A DNA stretch of 64,000 bases from an uncultured Actinomycetes bacterium (GTDB lineage: Bacteria; Actinomycetota; Actinomycetes; Nanopelagicales; Nanopelagicaceae), in assembly GCA_903836945.1 (NCBI GenBank), contig CAILSO010000019.1, positions 62,001 to 126,000 on the forward strand, written 5' to 3'. Positions 1-10,138 of this stretch are shown here, piece after piece; the stretch's first letter is position 1, and each line of letters begins with the position of its first letter. The notes under the pieces were generated by a model. It did no database searches and was not told where the DNA came from. It saw only the letters and a list, made by a program, of their open reading frames with translations. The position numbers and the translations under genes were made by a program.

Positions 1-1
1 G

Positions 2-337
2 ATTGGTGAAGAGATGGGATTGATCGGAACCGTTGCGGTTATTTCGCTTTACACCGTATTAATTTTTGCAATTTTTCGGGTCGCGGTACACACTAAAGAT
101 TCATTTTCAAAATATGCAGTGACCGGAATCGGCTCATGGCTAATTTTGCAGGTCTTAGTAAATCTTTTAACCGACGTTGGATTAGTCCCGGTGATTGGCG
201 TTACCCTGCCATTCATCTCTTATGGAGGTTCTTCGCTGATTTCAAACTTCTTGGGGATAGCCTTTGTCTTAAATGTGGCACGACAGGAGCCAGAGTTAAA
301 AGCATTGATCAGAGAACGTAAGGCGGCCAGATCTTGA
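2..337 (+). CDS. ftsW: Cell division protein FtsW (SEDS family), C-terminal part; truncated by window start
   Basis: Frame is open from base 2 (IGEEMGLIG...); SEDS C-terminal motif GVTLPFISYGGSSL; followed by murG. Confidence 0.93.
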   Translation: MGEEMGLIGTVAVISLYTVLIFAIFRVAVHTKDSFSKYAVTGIGSWLILQVLVNLLTDVGLVPVIGVTLPFISYGGSSLISNFLGIAFVLNVARQEPELKALIRERKAARS

Positions 338-1431
338 AGCGAGTCATCCTGGTAGGTGGTGGGACTGCCGGCCACGTTGAGCCAGCAATCGCTGTTGGAA
401 AGTGGCTGGAATCGCACGACTCGCAAATAAGTTGTGAATTTGTCGGGACTCGTCACGGTATTGAAATGGATTTAATTCCACGCACGGGATGGCGATTTCA
501 TAAAATCACTAAAGCTCCAATGCCAAGAAAATTGGGCTTTGGCTTAGTGGGTTGGCTATTAAAAGTTAAAGTCTCGTTCTGGCAATCGATCAAATTACTT
601 AGAGGTGCCGAGTTAGTAATCGGCTTTGGCGGATATGTAAGCGCTCCGGTTTATATTGCTGCGAAGGTTCTTCGAATTCCGATAATCATTCATGAGGCAA
701 ATGCCAAACCTGGCTGGGCCAATCGATTGGGAAGTAAATTAACCAAGGATGTAACTATCGCTTTTGCTGGAAGTAAATCTGCCGGCAAGGCTTGGCAAGA
801 GGCAGAGTTAGTTGGAATGCCGATCCGATCAGATATTGTCGCTATCCACTCTATTTCACAAAGTGATCGAAGTAAGGTTCGCGAATCTGTTTTGAATAGT
901 ATGGATTTGAATCCAGATAATCCGACGCTCTTTATATTTGGCGGATCACTTGGCGCTACGAGATTAAATGATGTTATTCGCCAAGCTCTCCCAAAGGTTT
1001 TGACCTCTGGCGTCAATGTTATTCATGCCGTTGGCAAGAAGAATCAACTCCCATTAAAGATAACTGGATATTCACCGATTTCATATGTTGATGACATGGC
1101 TAGTATTTATCTGGCAAGTGATTTGATCATCTCTCGAAGTGGTGCCGTTACGTGCGCTGAGATTGCAGCGAGTGGCCGGTATGCCTTGCTGGTGCCGTTG
1201 CCAATTGGAAATGGTGAGCAGGAGGCCAATGCGATGGACTTGGTGGCAGCCGGTGCCGCGCAAATTGTTAAAAATGAAGAATTCACGGCTGATTGGCTCA
1301 CTTCAAATTTAATGGAGCTCCTTCAAAAGGCGAGTGGTTCAAAGAGTTATCCCATAAATGAAAAACTTCTCCACGCCGACGCATTAATTGGCGAAATGGC
1401 ATTAAGGAAATTGGTTAAAGTTTCTTCATGA
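334..1431 (+). CDS. murG: UDP-N-acetylglucosamine--N-acetylmuramyl-(pentapeptide) pyrophosphoryl-undecaprenol GlcNAc transferase
   Basis: GGGTAGHVEPAIAV, IHEANAKPGWANR, ISRSGAVTCAE motifs; TTG start with TTGA overlap to ftsW stop. Confidence 0.96.
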   Translation: MKRVILVGGGTAGHVEPAIAVGKWLESHDSQISCEFVGTRHGIEMDLIPRTGWRFHKITKAPMPRKLGFGLVGWLLKVKVSFWQSIKLLRGAELVIGFGGYVSAPVYIAAKVLRIPIIIHEANAKPGWANRLGSKLTKDVTIAFAGSKSAGKAWQEAELVGMPIRSDIVAIHSISQSDRSKVRESVLNSMDLNPDNPTLFIFGGSLGATRLNDVIRQALPKVLTSGVNVIHAVGKKNQLPLKITGYSPISYVDDMASIYLASDLIISRSGAVTCAEIAASGRYALLVPLPIGNGEQEANAMDLVAAGAAQIVKNEEFTADWLTSNLMELLQKASGSKSYPINEKLLHADALIGEMALRKLVKVSS

Positions 1432-2819
1432 ACCTTGCGCAACTAAAGCAAAGGAGAGTCCACTTCATTGGACTCGGTGGCGCGGGAATGAGCGGCATCG
1501 CTCGAATCATGCTATCACTTGGCGTAGATGTCGCAGGCTCTGATGCAAAGGATTCTGCGGTGCTATCTGGCCTGCAAACGCTCGGCGCAAAAACCTATAT
1601 TGGTCACGATGCTAAGAATCTAGGTGACGCTGATTTATTAGTGGTTTCAAGTGCCATAAATGAAAATAACCCGGAATATCAAGCAGCACTAGGTGCTGGT
1701 GTCGAAATTCTTTCAAGAGCCCAAGCACTTGCAATTTTGATGTCGCAATCTCGTTCAGTGGCCGTTGCCGGAACTCATGGCAAGACAACGACGACTTCGA
1801 TGCTGACCGTCGCTCTGCAAAAGGCAGGTTTTGACCCATCCTTTGCTATCGGGGGAATGATCAATCGTGGCGGCACAAATGCCCACCTAGGTTCCGGCGA
1901 TTCGTTTATCGCTGAAGCCGATGAGTCCGATGGCTCCTTCCTTGAATACCGCCCGCTCGGGGCAATCGTGACTAATTTGGAGTTAGATCATGTCGATCAC
2001 TTCCCAAATATCGAGGCGGTACTAGAACTATTTCTAGAATTCGTTAATTCAATACAGCCTGGCGGATTTTTGGTAGCCGGTATCGATAGCCCGGGCGTCG
2101 TCGATCTTTTAAATCGCATTTCGCGAAAAGATATCAAAGTCATTACCTATGGGATCGCAGGGGATTATTCCCTTTCGCATATCGCCTTAACCGCAAATGG
2201 AGCTCATGCACGGATTGCGGCAAATGGAAAGGTATTGGGAGAACTCACTCTTACGATTCCAGGTGAACACAATTTATTTAATGCAACAGCAGCTTTGATT
2301 GCTGGAATTGAACTTGGGGCCAATAGCGCCGAATTAATCGCTGGTCTCGCCACCTTTTCTGGCGCTAGACGTAGGTTTGAAATTCGCGGAGTAGTAAATG
2401 GAATAACGGTAATTGATGACTACGGGCACCACCCAACCGAAGTACGCGTTACCTTAGAGACTGCTCGAAGATTTGCCGGAGCTGGTCGAGTTATCGTGAT
2501 CTTCCAACCGCATCGATACTCTCGTACAGCGACATTTGCGAGCGAATTTGCCAAGGCGCTCTCACTGGCCGATCAGGTTTACTTGTTGGAAATTTACGCT
2601 GCGAGCGAGGCGCCGATTCCTGGTGTGAGCTCGCTACTTATCTCGCGAGAGATGTCACCAGAGAAGGCAAAGTACGAACCCTCGATGCTGCAAATTATTG
2701 AAGATATTGCCTCCGATGTGAGTAAGGGTGATTTGATCATTACCTTGGGCGCAGGAGATGTAAATTCAATCGCACCAGTTTTGCTTGAAATGCTCGAGCA
2801 GCGATTTAATCAGAAATAA
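1428..2819 (+). CDS. murC: UDP-N-acetylmuramate--L-alanine ligase
   Basis: HFIGLGGAGMSGIA, GTHGKTTTTSM, IDDYGHHPTEV motifs. Confidence 0.97.
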   Translation: MNLAQLKQRRVHFIGLGGAGMSGIARIMLSLGVDVAGSDAKDSAVLSGLQTLGAKTYIGHDAKNLGDADLLVVSSAINENNPEYQAALGAGVEILSRAQALAILMSQSRSVAVAGTHGKTTTTSMLTVALQKAGFDPSFAIGGMINRGGTNAHLGSGDSFIAEADESDGSFLEYRPLGAIVTNLELDHVDHFPNIEAVLELFLEFVNSIQPGGFLVAGIDSPGVVDLLNRISRKDIKVITYGIAGDYSLSHIALTANGAHARIAANGKVLGELTLTIPGEHNLFNATAALIAGIELGANSAELIAGLATFSGARRRFEIRGVVNGITVIDDYGHHPTEVRVTLETARRFAGAGRVIVIFQPHRYSRTATFASEFAKALSLADQVYLLEIYAASEAPIPGVSSLLISREMSPEKAKYEPSMLQIIEDIASDVSKGDLIITLGAGDVNSIAPVLLEMLEQRFNQK

Positions 2820-2821
2820 AA

Positions 2822-3577
2822 ATGGCCCAATTAACAAAGCGGTTTCGAAGAATCCTTACCGCAACGCTCTTGATTCTTTTAGTCGCCGGCGCTGCCTACA
2901 CCTTGGGATGGTCTAAGGCGCTAGTTATCAAAGAAATTTCATATTCCGGAGTTAGTGCTGGTTCGCCTGAAGGGATGCTAATTAAGAATTCTTTGGAGGG
3001 CGCCCAATCTGAACTGGCTCTAAATAAGCCACTAGCTAGATTAAATATCGCTGCTCTCGCTAATAAACTTAACAATATCGATTGGATCTCCAGAGATGAG
3101 ATATCTAGAAATTGGTTTAGTGGCAAGGTCACAATCAGAATTTCAAAGCGAGTGCCGGTAGCGCAATTTAGGGATCCATCCGGGGCTGCAAAATTTATAG
3201 ATCAATCTGGGATGGAGTTTGGCCTGCCCTCCGCACCCGATCTCGCCGCAAGCAGCATCCCAGCAATAACTCTAAATGGCGCAAATTTGCCGGCCCGAGT
3301 TGCCGCTGCAAGATTTATTTCAGCCATGCCGGCGAGCATTTTGGAGAGTATGACCAGCCTGGTTATCTCTGAAAATCAAACGATCGAAATGAATAGTTCA
3401 ATTGGAGAAGTTGGAGAAGTTGGAAAAGTTGGAAAAGTTGGCTTATTAATCAACTGGGGTAGCGCCACTGATCTTCAAAACAAGGTAGGTGTTCTAAATA
3501 AGCTACTTGCAATGCCGGAGAATAAGAAGGCAACGCAGATTGATTTAACATCGGTGACTTCACCAGTCGTTAAGTAA
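2822..3577 (+). CDS. ftsQ: Cell division protein FtsQ/DivIB (single TM plus POTRA)
   Basis: N-terminal TM, POTRA-like region, position between murC and ftsZ. Confidence 0.85.
   Translation: MAQLTKRFRRILTATLLILLVAGAAYTLGWSKALVIKEISYSGVSAGSPEGMLIKNSLEGAQSELALNKPLARLNIAALANKLNNIDWISRDEISRNWFSGKVTIRISKRVPVAQFRDPSGAAKFIDQSGMEFGLPSAPDLAASSIPAITLNGANLPARVAAARFISAMPASILESMTSLVISENQTIEMNSSIGEVGEVGKVGKVGLLINWGSATDLQNKVGVLNKLLAMPENKKATQIDLTSVTSPVVK
3402..3441 (+). repeat. In-frame 9-bp tandem repeat in ftsQ (TTGGAGAAG x2, TTGGAAAAG x2, TTGG), encoding GEVGEVGKVGKVG
   Basis: Read directly from sequence. Confidence 0.95.
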
Positions 3578-3709
3578 ATTTCTAATTTAAATAGTTTTTA
3601 TTTCTTCGTGTCGGTCATTGATTGGGCATGCATTGCACCATAGTTTTGCCATCAGATTAGTGCACCATAACTCTCAAGTTGAGATTTAGGGTAAGGGAAG
3701 AGGCAGATT

Positions 3710-4852
3710 GTGGCAACACCACAGAATTATTTAGCAGTCATCAAAGTTGTTGGCGTTGGTGGCGGCGGAGTTAACGCAGTTAACCGAATGATTGAAGCTG
3801 GCCTTAAAGGCGTTGAGTTCATAGCAATCAACACCGATGCACAACAATTAATAATGAGTGATGCTGATGTGAAATTAGATATCGGTAGAAAATTAACTCG
3901 CGGACTTGGCGCTGGCGCTGCTCCAGAAATTGGCAAGCAAGCTGCACTAGATCATGCTGAAGAAATTGAAGAGATGTTGCGCGGTGCAGATATGGTTTTC
4001 GTAACTGCCGGTGAAGGTGGCGGAACCGGTACCGGTGGTGCGCCAGTAATTGCGCGAATCGCTAAAGAACTTGGTGCACTAACAGTTGGTGTTGTTACAA
4101 AACCATTTACATTTGAAGGAAAGCGTCGAACCGCACAAGCAGATGAAGGCATCGCCCAACTCCGTGAAGAAGTAGACACCTTAATTGTTATTCCAAATGA
4201 TCGTTTGCTTGCGATCTCAGATCGTTCAATAAGTCAGTTAGAAGCATTTAGAAGCGCTGATCAAGTTTTACTCTCAGGAGTTCAGGGAATCACAGATTTA
4301 ATTACAACACCTGGCCTTATCAACCTAGACTTTGCCGATGTTAAGAGCGTGATGGCTGGAGCTGGTTCAGCGCTTATGGGAATTGGTTCCGCGCGTGGTG
4401 AAGCTCGCGCGACGCGTGCTGCCGAACTCGCAATTTCAAGCCCGCTACTTGAAGCATCGATTGACGGCGCACATGGCGTTCTTCTTTCAATCGCGGGTGG
4501 TTCAGATATCGGACTCTTCGAACTCTCCGAAGCCGCTGAACTTGTTGCACAATCAGCGCACCCTGATGCAAATATTATTTTTGGAACAGTGATTGATGAT
4601 GCCCTCGGTGATGAAGTTCGCATTACCGTAATCGCCGCAGGCTTTGAAGGTGGAATACCTAAGCGAGTTTCAGTACCGGTGATTGATGCGGCCTCACTTG
4701 GCGGCAAGGCTGATCCAATCGCAGCAAATGACCCATTAGCTGTAGCACTTGAACAGGGCGAAGAAGAGAATAAGACGGGTTCGCGTCGTCGAATCACCTT
4801 TGAAGAAATGGTGAGCGAAGATGATATCGATATCCCGGATTTCATGAGATAA
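3710..4852 (+). CDS. ftsZ: Cell division protein FtsZ
   Basis: [24 protein letters not shown] tubulin signature, C-terminal [10 protein letters not shown] tail; GTG start with upstream GGAAGAGG. Confidence 0.98.
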   Translation: MATPQNYLAVIKVVGVGGGGVNAVNRMIEAGLKGVEFIAINTDAQQLIMSDADVKLDIGRKLTRGLGAGAAPEIGKQAALDHAEEIEEMLRGADMVFVTAGEGGGTGTGGAPVIARIAKELGALTVGVVTKPFTFEGKRRTAQADEGIAQLREEVDTLIVIPNDRLLAISDRSISQLEAFRSADQVLLSGVQGITDLITTPGLINLDFADVKSVMAGAGSALMGIGSARGEARATRAAELAISSPLLEASIDGAHGVLLSIAGGSDIGLFELSEAAELVAQSAHPDANIIFGTVIDDALGDEVRITVIAAGFEGGIPKRVSVPVIDAASLGGKADPIAANDPLAVALEQGEEENKTGSRRRITFEEMVSEDDIDIPDFMR

Positions 4853-4862
4853 GTTCATTTTT

Positions 4863-5453
4863 ATGGCACGTGAGTTATTCACAAGTGCGCAAGTTGAAAA
4901 TGATCGGGCGGCTCTGCGTAAATTGAGTTCGCTTCCAACAATTATTTTCATGAAGCAAGTTCATGGGGCACAAGTCTTACTGGTTGGCTCGAAATCAGAG
5001 CAAGATCAGGTCTGTGATGGGCTAGTAACTACCGAAAAGAATTTAGGGTTGGCTGTCGCAAGCGCAGATTGTCTGCCAATTCTCTTGCACTCCGATGGTG
5101 TTGTCGGTGCCGCGCACGCCGGACGTAAAGGTGTAGTGAATGGTGTCATCTCCAAGACAGTAGAAAAAATGCGAGCGGCTGGAGCTGGCGAGATAGTTGC
5201 CTCTATTGGCCCAGCTATTTGTGGAAACTGTTATGAAGTTAGTCCAGATATGTATGAAGAGCTACGAAATAGCCGAGTGGGTTTAGATGGTGGAACAAAT
5301 CACTTAGATATCGCCAAAAGCGCAAAGGCGGAGTTGTTAGATCTAAAGGTTGAGGTGTTTCATTATGAGATTTGCACGAAAGAGAACGCTAATTACTACT
5401 CCTTTAGACGAGATGGAACTTCACTTCGCCAGTTCGGAGTAATTTCACTGTGA
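4863..5453 (+). CDS. pgeF: Purine nucleoside phosphorylase / polyphenol oxidase (YfiH/YlmD family), apparently N-terminally short
   Basis: MKQVHGAQV, SADCLPILL, GAAHAGRKG, SIGPAICGNCYEV motifs. Confidence 0.88.
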   Translation: MARELFTSAQVENDRAALRKLSSLPTIIFMKQVHGAQVLLVGSKSEQDQVCDGLVTTEKNLGLAVASADCLPILLHSDGVVGAAHAGRKGVVNGVISKTVEKMRAAGAGEIVASIGPAICGNCYEVSPDMYEELRNSRVGLDGGTNHLDIAKSAKAELLDLKVEVFHYEICTKENANYYSFRRDGTSLRQFGVISL

Positions 5454-6127
5454 ATGATCGAAAGGCGCAAATCTCCAGTAATTTAGCCGCGGTTAGAGAG
5501 CGAATTGTCCGAGCCTTGGCTACCTGTGGGCGAACTGTCGATGAAGTTGAATTAATTGCAGTGACCAAAACATTTCCAGTCAGCGATGTTGAAATTCTTT
5601 ATGAATTAGGCCTTCGCAATTTTGGCGAGAATCGAGATCAAGAAGGGAGTCAGAAATCCCCACTCCTTCCAAGTGACGCTATCTGGCATTTTCAAGGGCA
5701 AATTCAGAGCAACAAACTCAAATCTATTGCCGAGTGGGCAGATGTAATTCATTCCATCGATGAGATCAGACATGCCAGAAAATTAAACGAGTTAGTGAAT
5801 GGACCGAAATCAATATTCATTCAAGTTTCACTAGATGAAAACCCCGCTGAGAATAGAGGGGGAGTAGCTCCGACCCTTCTTAAGGAGTTTCTGCAAGAGT
5901 TGGAAGAGTTGGAAAATTTAGATCCGATCGGACTAATGGCCGTTGCGCCAATTGACCAAGAGCCAGATCTGGCATTTTCCCGACTTGCCGAGATTCATAA
6001 GATTGCAAAAGAGGTAGACCCTCGGATCTCTAAGATTTCAGCCGGAATGAGTAATGATTTCGAAGCCGCCATTTTAAATGGGGCGACACATATTCGCATT
6101 GGTAGCCAAATCCTCGGGGTTCGCTAG
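5450..6127 (+). CDS. YggS family pyridoxal-phosphate-binding protein (PLPBP)
   Basis: VTKTFPVSD, NFGENRDQEG, HFQGQIQSNK, SAGMSNDFEAAI, IRIGSQILG motifs. Confidence 0.94.
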   Translation: MNDRKAQISSNLAAVRERIVRALATCGRTVDEVELIAVTKTFPVSDVEILYELGLRNFGENRDQEGSQKSPLLPSDAIWHFQGQIQSNKLKSIAEWADVIHSIDEIRHARKLNELVNGPKSIFIQVSLDENPAENRGGVAPTLLKEFLQELEELENLDPIGLMAVAPIDQEPDLAFSRLAEIHKIAKEVDPRISKISAGMSNDFEAAILNGATHIRIGSQILGVR

Positions 6128-6148
6128 TCCAGCCTTTACGATTCTGCT

Positions 6149-6640
6149 ATGGCTAATGCATTTAGAAAAGCGGCAAATTTTCTTGGACTTGTAGATGACG
6201 AGGATGGAGACCTAACTCCGCCAGTAGTGGAAGAAGTTCCACGTCGTTCATTTCGTCGGGAAGTTGTCGCTGATTCAGAGACCCCTTCGTATCTTCGCCC
6301 GGCATCAACACCTGTTCGCCTAACTACTCCAGCGCCAGAAGTTGTGCGCGAACCGGCAGTGATCGATCGGATTATTACGCTACATCCACGCATGTACAGC
6401 GAAGCCCGCACAATTGGCGAGCACTACCGAAGCGGTCAACCTGTAATTATGAATCTAAGTGACATGGAAGAGTCAGAGCGAAAGAGAATTATTGACTTTG
6501 CCTCCGGTCTGGTCTTTGGTCACTTCGGCCAAATTGAAAGAGTAACTTCAAAGGTATTTTTGCTTACACCACCAAATGTGATGGTGAGCAATGAAGATAA
6601 GACTGCGGCTGCGCAGGCTAGCTTTTTTAATCAAAGCTGA
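6149..6640 (+). CDS. sepF: Cell division protein SepF
   Basis: C-terminal SepF domain (VIMNLSDMEESERKRIIDFASGLVFG); located in ftsZ-yggS-sepF-yggT order. Confidence 0.95.
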   Translation: MANAFRKAANFLGLVDDEDGDLTPPVVEEVPRRSFRREVVADSETPSYLRPASTPVRLTTPAPEVVREPAVIDRIITLHPRMYSEARTIGEHYRSGQPVIMNLSDMEESERKRIIDFASGLVFGHFGQIERVTSKVFLLTPPNVMVSNEDKTAAAQASFFNQS

Positions 6641-6655
6641 AGTTAACTTCTCTTA

Positions 6656-6943
6656 ATGTCAATGATCGGGTTAATTCTCGCAACCGTATTGCGCATTTTT
6701 ACCTTTGCGCTGATCGGAAGATTGATTCTGGATTACATTCGCGTTTTTGCTAGCGCTTGGCGTCCGAGAGGAATTATCTTGGCGATTGCCGAACTAATTT
6801 ATGCCGTGACAGATCCGGTAATAAATTTTGTCCGTAGATTTGTACCACCGCTGCGTCTAGGTCCTGTGGCCCTAGATCTCTCATTTATCGTAATCTTCTT
6901 TGCGGCTCAGATTTTGGCGCAGATGCTACGCACCGCCTTCTAA
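6656..6943 (+). CDS. YggT family membrane protein
   Basis: Hydrophobic, YAVTDPVINFVRRFVPPLRLGPVALDLS motif; follows sepF. Confidence 0.92.
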   Translation: MSMIGLILATVLRIFTFALIGRLILDYIRVFASAWRPRGIILAIAELIYAVTDPVINFVRRFVPPLRLGPVALDLSFIVIFFAAQILAQMLRTAF

Positions 6944-6947
6944 AAAT

Positions 6948-9900
6948 TTAGTTTTGCTTTAGTTCCAGCCAGAGACCAAGTTCATTAGCATCGGTCGGAG
7001 TCTGTGCGCTTTTCTCGAAAGAGGTTGCCAAGGTCTCTGAGCAGATAAGTTCTAAATTCTTCTCAATTGCTGCAACAACCTCAGGATGTGCCGAATACTT
7101 AACAGAGATTCGATCACTGATATCAAAGTTTGATTGCTTGCGCTCTTCTTGAATTGCGCGGATCACCTCGCGGACCAAGCCGGCTTCAATTAACTCTGGA
7201 GTTAGGGTTAAATCAAGGGCCACGCTCTCACCTGAGTGAGATGCAACTGACCAACCTTCCTTTGGGGTTTCGGTAATAACTAAATCTTCAAGATTGATCT
7301 CTGCTTTGCCATTTGCGTATGAAAGCGAATGGGTGGCATTAGCACGCAAAGTTTTAACTAATTCGGTCTGATCACTTGCGGCAATCGCTTTGGCAATCTC
7401 TTGAACATCTGCGCCATATCTTGCGCCCAAAGATTTGAAATTAGCCTTTACGGATACGCTGACAAGTTCGGCCCCGGCCGATGCCAATTCATCAAGGCTT
7501 AAAACGTTTAGTTCATCAGAGATATGCGATCTGATTTCAGCATCCATTGCATCCCAACCATTAGCCGCAACTAAGGCCCGGGAGAGTGGTTGACGGATCT
7601 TGACTTTAGATTCGGCTCTAGCGGCGCGACCGAGTTCAACTAATCGCCTTGAAAGCCTGACCGAGCTAGCAAGTTTTGTATCAATCTCACTTGAAATTGA
7701 GATTGGAAAATTAGCTAGGTGTACCGATTCTTCAGATTGTGGTTCTAGATTTCGGACTAATTCTTGCCAAACATGTTCGGTGACAAAAGGCACCATCGGA
7801 GCCATTAGCTTGGTTAATTCACGCAGACATCGGTAAAGGGTATTTAGTGCGGCGTTATCGCCATCCCAGAATTTGCGACGCGATCTGCGGACATACCAAT
7901 TGGATAAATCATCGATAAATGAAGCGATGAGTTTTCCGGCCTCCTGCGAGTCGAAATCCGCATAGGCGGTATCAACCGCGGCGATTAGTGAATTTAGCTC
8001 GGAGATAATCCATCGATCCATTGTGCTTAGCGCAAGTGAATCATTTGTAAGTTTGAAATCAGATGCCTTTGCATAAAGTGTGAAGAAGGAGACGGTGTTC
8101 CAGTAAGTTAAAAGTGTCTTTCGCACTACATCAGAGATCGCATCGTGGCCAATTCTTCTTGCGCTCCAAGGCGAGCCGGCGGCCAGCATGTACCAACGAA
8201 CCGCATCGGCTCCGTGTTGATCCATAAGTGGGATTGGTTCTAAAACATTTCCAAGGTGCTTACTCATCTTGCGACCATCTTTATCCAGGATGTGACCTAG
8301 ACAGAGCACGGTCTCATATGAACTCTGATCGAATACCAAAGTTCCGATTGTCATCAAGGTATAGAACCAACCACGCGTCTGATCGATTGCTTCTGAGATG
8401 AAATCTGCTGGGTAGGCAGCGGCAAACTTTTCTTTAGAGCCGGGCTTATGTGGATAGCCCCATTGTGCAAATGGCATGGCGCCGGAATCAAACCAGCAAT
8501 CGATAACCTCAGGTGTGCGGTTCATGATGGCGCCACATTCCTTGCAAGGAAAAGTGATGTCATCGACAAATGGCCGGTGCGGGTCAGAAGCCAATAAATC
8601 TTTTCCAGAGAGCGTGCCGAGTTCGGCAAGTGAGCCGATGCAATAGTCATGCTTATTCTCACAGCGCCAAATTGGCAGGGGAGTTCCCCAATAACGATTA
8701 CGCGAAATAGCCCAATCGATATTGTTATTTAGCCAGTCACCGTAACGCCCGGTCTTGATGGTCTCGGGATACCAATTGGTCTTGGCATTCTCGCGAAGTA
8801 AGGCATCTTTAATAAGTGTTGTTTTGATATACCAAGATGGTTGTGCGTAATAAATTAAAACGGTGTGGCATCTCCAACAATGAGGATAAGAGTGTTCGTA
8901 TTGCAACTGCTTGAAGAGCAAACCACGTGATTTTAGATCGCGCACGAGCGGCTTATCTGCCTCTTTGAAGAAGGTGCCACCTACGAGATCAATGCCGGCT
9001 TCAAAGTGGCCATCAGGCAGAACTGGATTCACGACAGGTAAGTTGTACTTGCGACAGACTTGGAAGTCATCTGCGCCAAATGCTGGTGCTTGATGCACTA
9101 GGCCAGTTCCATCTTCGACAGTTACATAATCTGCCAAAACAATGAAATGCGAATCTGGAATATCCACTAACTCAAATGGGCGCTGGTAAGTCGTCTTCTC
9201 TAACTGCGCGCCAGTGAAGGTCGCAATTACTTTTCGCTCTTCACCCAAGATGTGGGCCAAATCTTGCGCAACGACCAAACGCTCGCTCTCGCCTTCACTA
9301 CCCGCCTTGGCAATTTCGATAACTTCGTAGTTGACCTTTGGGTTTACTGCCACCGCAGTATTTGAAACCAGAGTCCAAGGAGTTGTGGTCCAGACAAGAA
9401 GTGAGGCTCCAAGTTTCGCAAGTTCCCCAGATGTAACTGGGAAGCGTACGAATACTGAAGGGTCGGTTACGGTTTCATAACCTTGTGCCAATTCATGATC
9501 GGAAAGACCAGTGCCACATCGCGGGCAATAGGGAGCAACGCGGTGATCTTGAACTAAGAGGCCCTTATTCCAAATTTGTTGCAGCGACCACCAGACGCTC
9601 TCGACATACTCGCTAGACATCGTCCAATAAGCTTCATCGAAATCTACCCAGAAGCCCATTCGATTTGTCATCGCTATAAATTCATCAACGTGTTCCTGTA
9701 CTGAAATTCGACATTTAGCATTGAACTCAGCGATTCCATATTTTTCGATATCGCCCTTGCCGCTAAAACCAAGTTCTTTTTCAACTGCGATTTCAACCGG
9801 AAGGCCATGGCAATCCCAACCTGCTTTTCGAATTACCTGATGACCCTTCATTGTTTGATAACGAGGGAATAAATCCTTAAATACTCGAGCTTCAATATGG

Positions 9901-10076
9901 TGGGTGCCCGGTTTGCCATTCGCAGTAGGAGGGCCTTCGTAGAAAGTCCAGGAAGGTGCGCCATCTCTAGCAGAGATGGTCTTCTTAAAAATTTCTTGGG
10001 TCTGCCAGAAAGTTAGAATTTGGTGCTCGACCGCAGGAAGGTCAATTTGAGGCGGGAGCGATTTAACGTTCGACAT
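6948..10076 (-). CDS. ileS: Isoleucyl-tRNA synthetase
   Basis: Class I aaRS; PTANGKPGTHH (HIGH-like) and KMSKHLGN; likely start MSNVK at 10076 rather than 10115. Confidence 0.97.
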   Translation of the reverse strand: MSNVKSLPPQIDLPAVEHQILTFWQTQEIFKKTISARDGAPSWTFYEGPPTANGKPGTHHIEARVFKDLFPRYQTMKGHQVIRKAGWDCHGLPVEIAVEKELGFSGKGDIEKYGIAEFNAKCRISVQEHVDEFIAMTNRMGFWVDFDEAYWTMSSEYVESVWWSLQQIWNKGLLVQDHRVAPYCPRCGTGLSDHELAQGYETVTDPSVFVRFPVTSGELAKLGASLLVWTTTPWTLVSNTAVAVNPKVNYEVIEIAKAGSEGESERLVVAQDLAHILGEERKVIATFTGAQLEKTTYQRPFELVDIPDSHFIVLADYVTVEDGTGLVHQAPAFGADDFQVCRKYNLPVVNPVLPDGHFEAGIDLVGGTFFKEADKPLVRDLKSRGLLFKQLQYEHSYPHCWRCHTVLIYYAQPSWYIKTTLIKDALLRENAKTNWYPETIKTGRYGDWLNNNIDWAISRNRYWGTPLPIWRCENKHDYCIGSLAELGTLSGKDLLASDPHRPFVDDITFPCKECGAIMNRTPEVIDCWFDSGAMPFAQWGYPHKPGSKEKFAAAYPADFISEAIDQTRGWFYTLMTIGTLVFDQSSYETVLCLGHILDKDGRKMSKHLGNVLEPIPLMDQHGADAVRWYMLAAGSPWSARRIGHDAISDVVRKTLLTYWNTVSFFTLYAKASDFKLTNDSLALSTMDRWIISELNSLIAAVDTAYADFDSQEAGKLIASFIDDLSNWYVRRSRRKFWDGDNAALNTLYRCLRELTKLMAPMVPFVTEHVWQELVRNLEPQSEESVHLANFPISISSEIDTKLASSVRLSRRLVELGRAARAESKVKIRQPLSRALVAANGWDAMDAEIRSHISDELNVLSLDELASAGAELVSVSVKANFKSLGARYGADVQEIAKAIAASDQTELVKTLRANATHSLSYANGKAEINLEDLVITETPKEGWSVASHSGESVALDLTLTPELIEAGLVREVIRAIQEERKQSNFDISDRISVKYSAHPEVVAAIEKNLELICSETLATSFEKSAQTPTDANELGLWLELKQN

Positions 10077-10138
10077 TACCGCAAGTCTAGCGCGGCAAAG
10101 TTGGTGATCAGCCACGCAAGGTCTAATCTGTGCGCCCT

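Noticed and set aside
4282-4845. 187-aa minus-strand ORF antisense to ftsZ
   Set aside because: Shadow ORF, low-complexity Ser/Pro/Ala composition, fully overlaps a certain gene and has no recognisable domain
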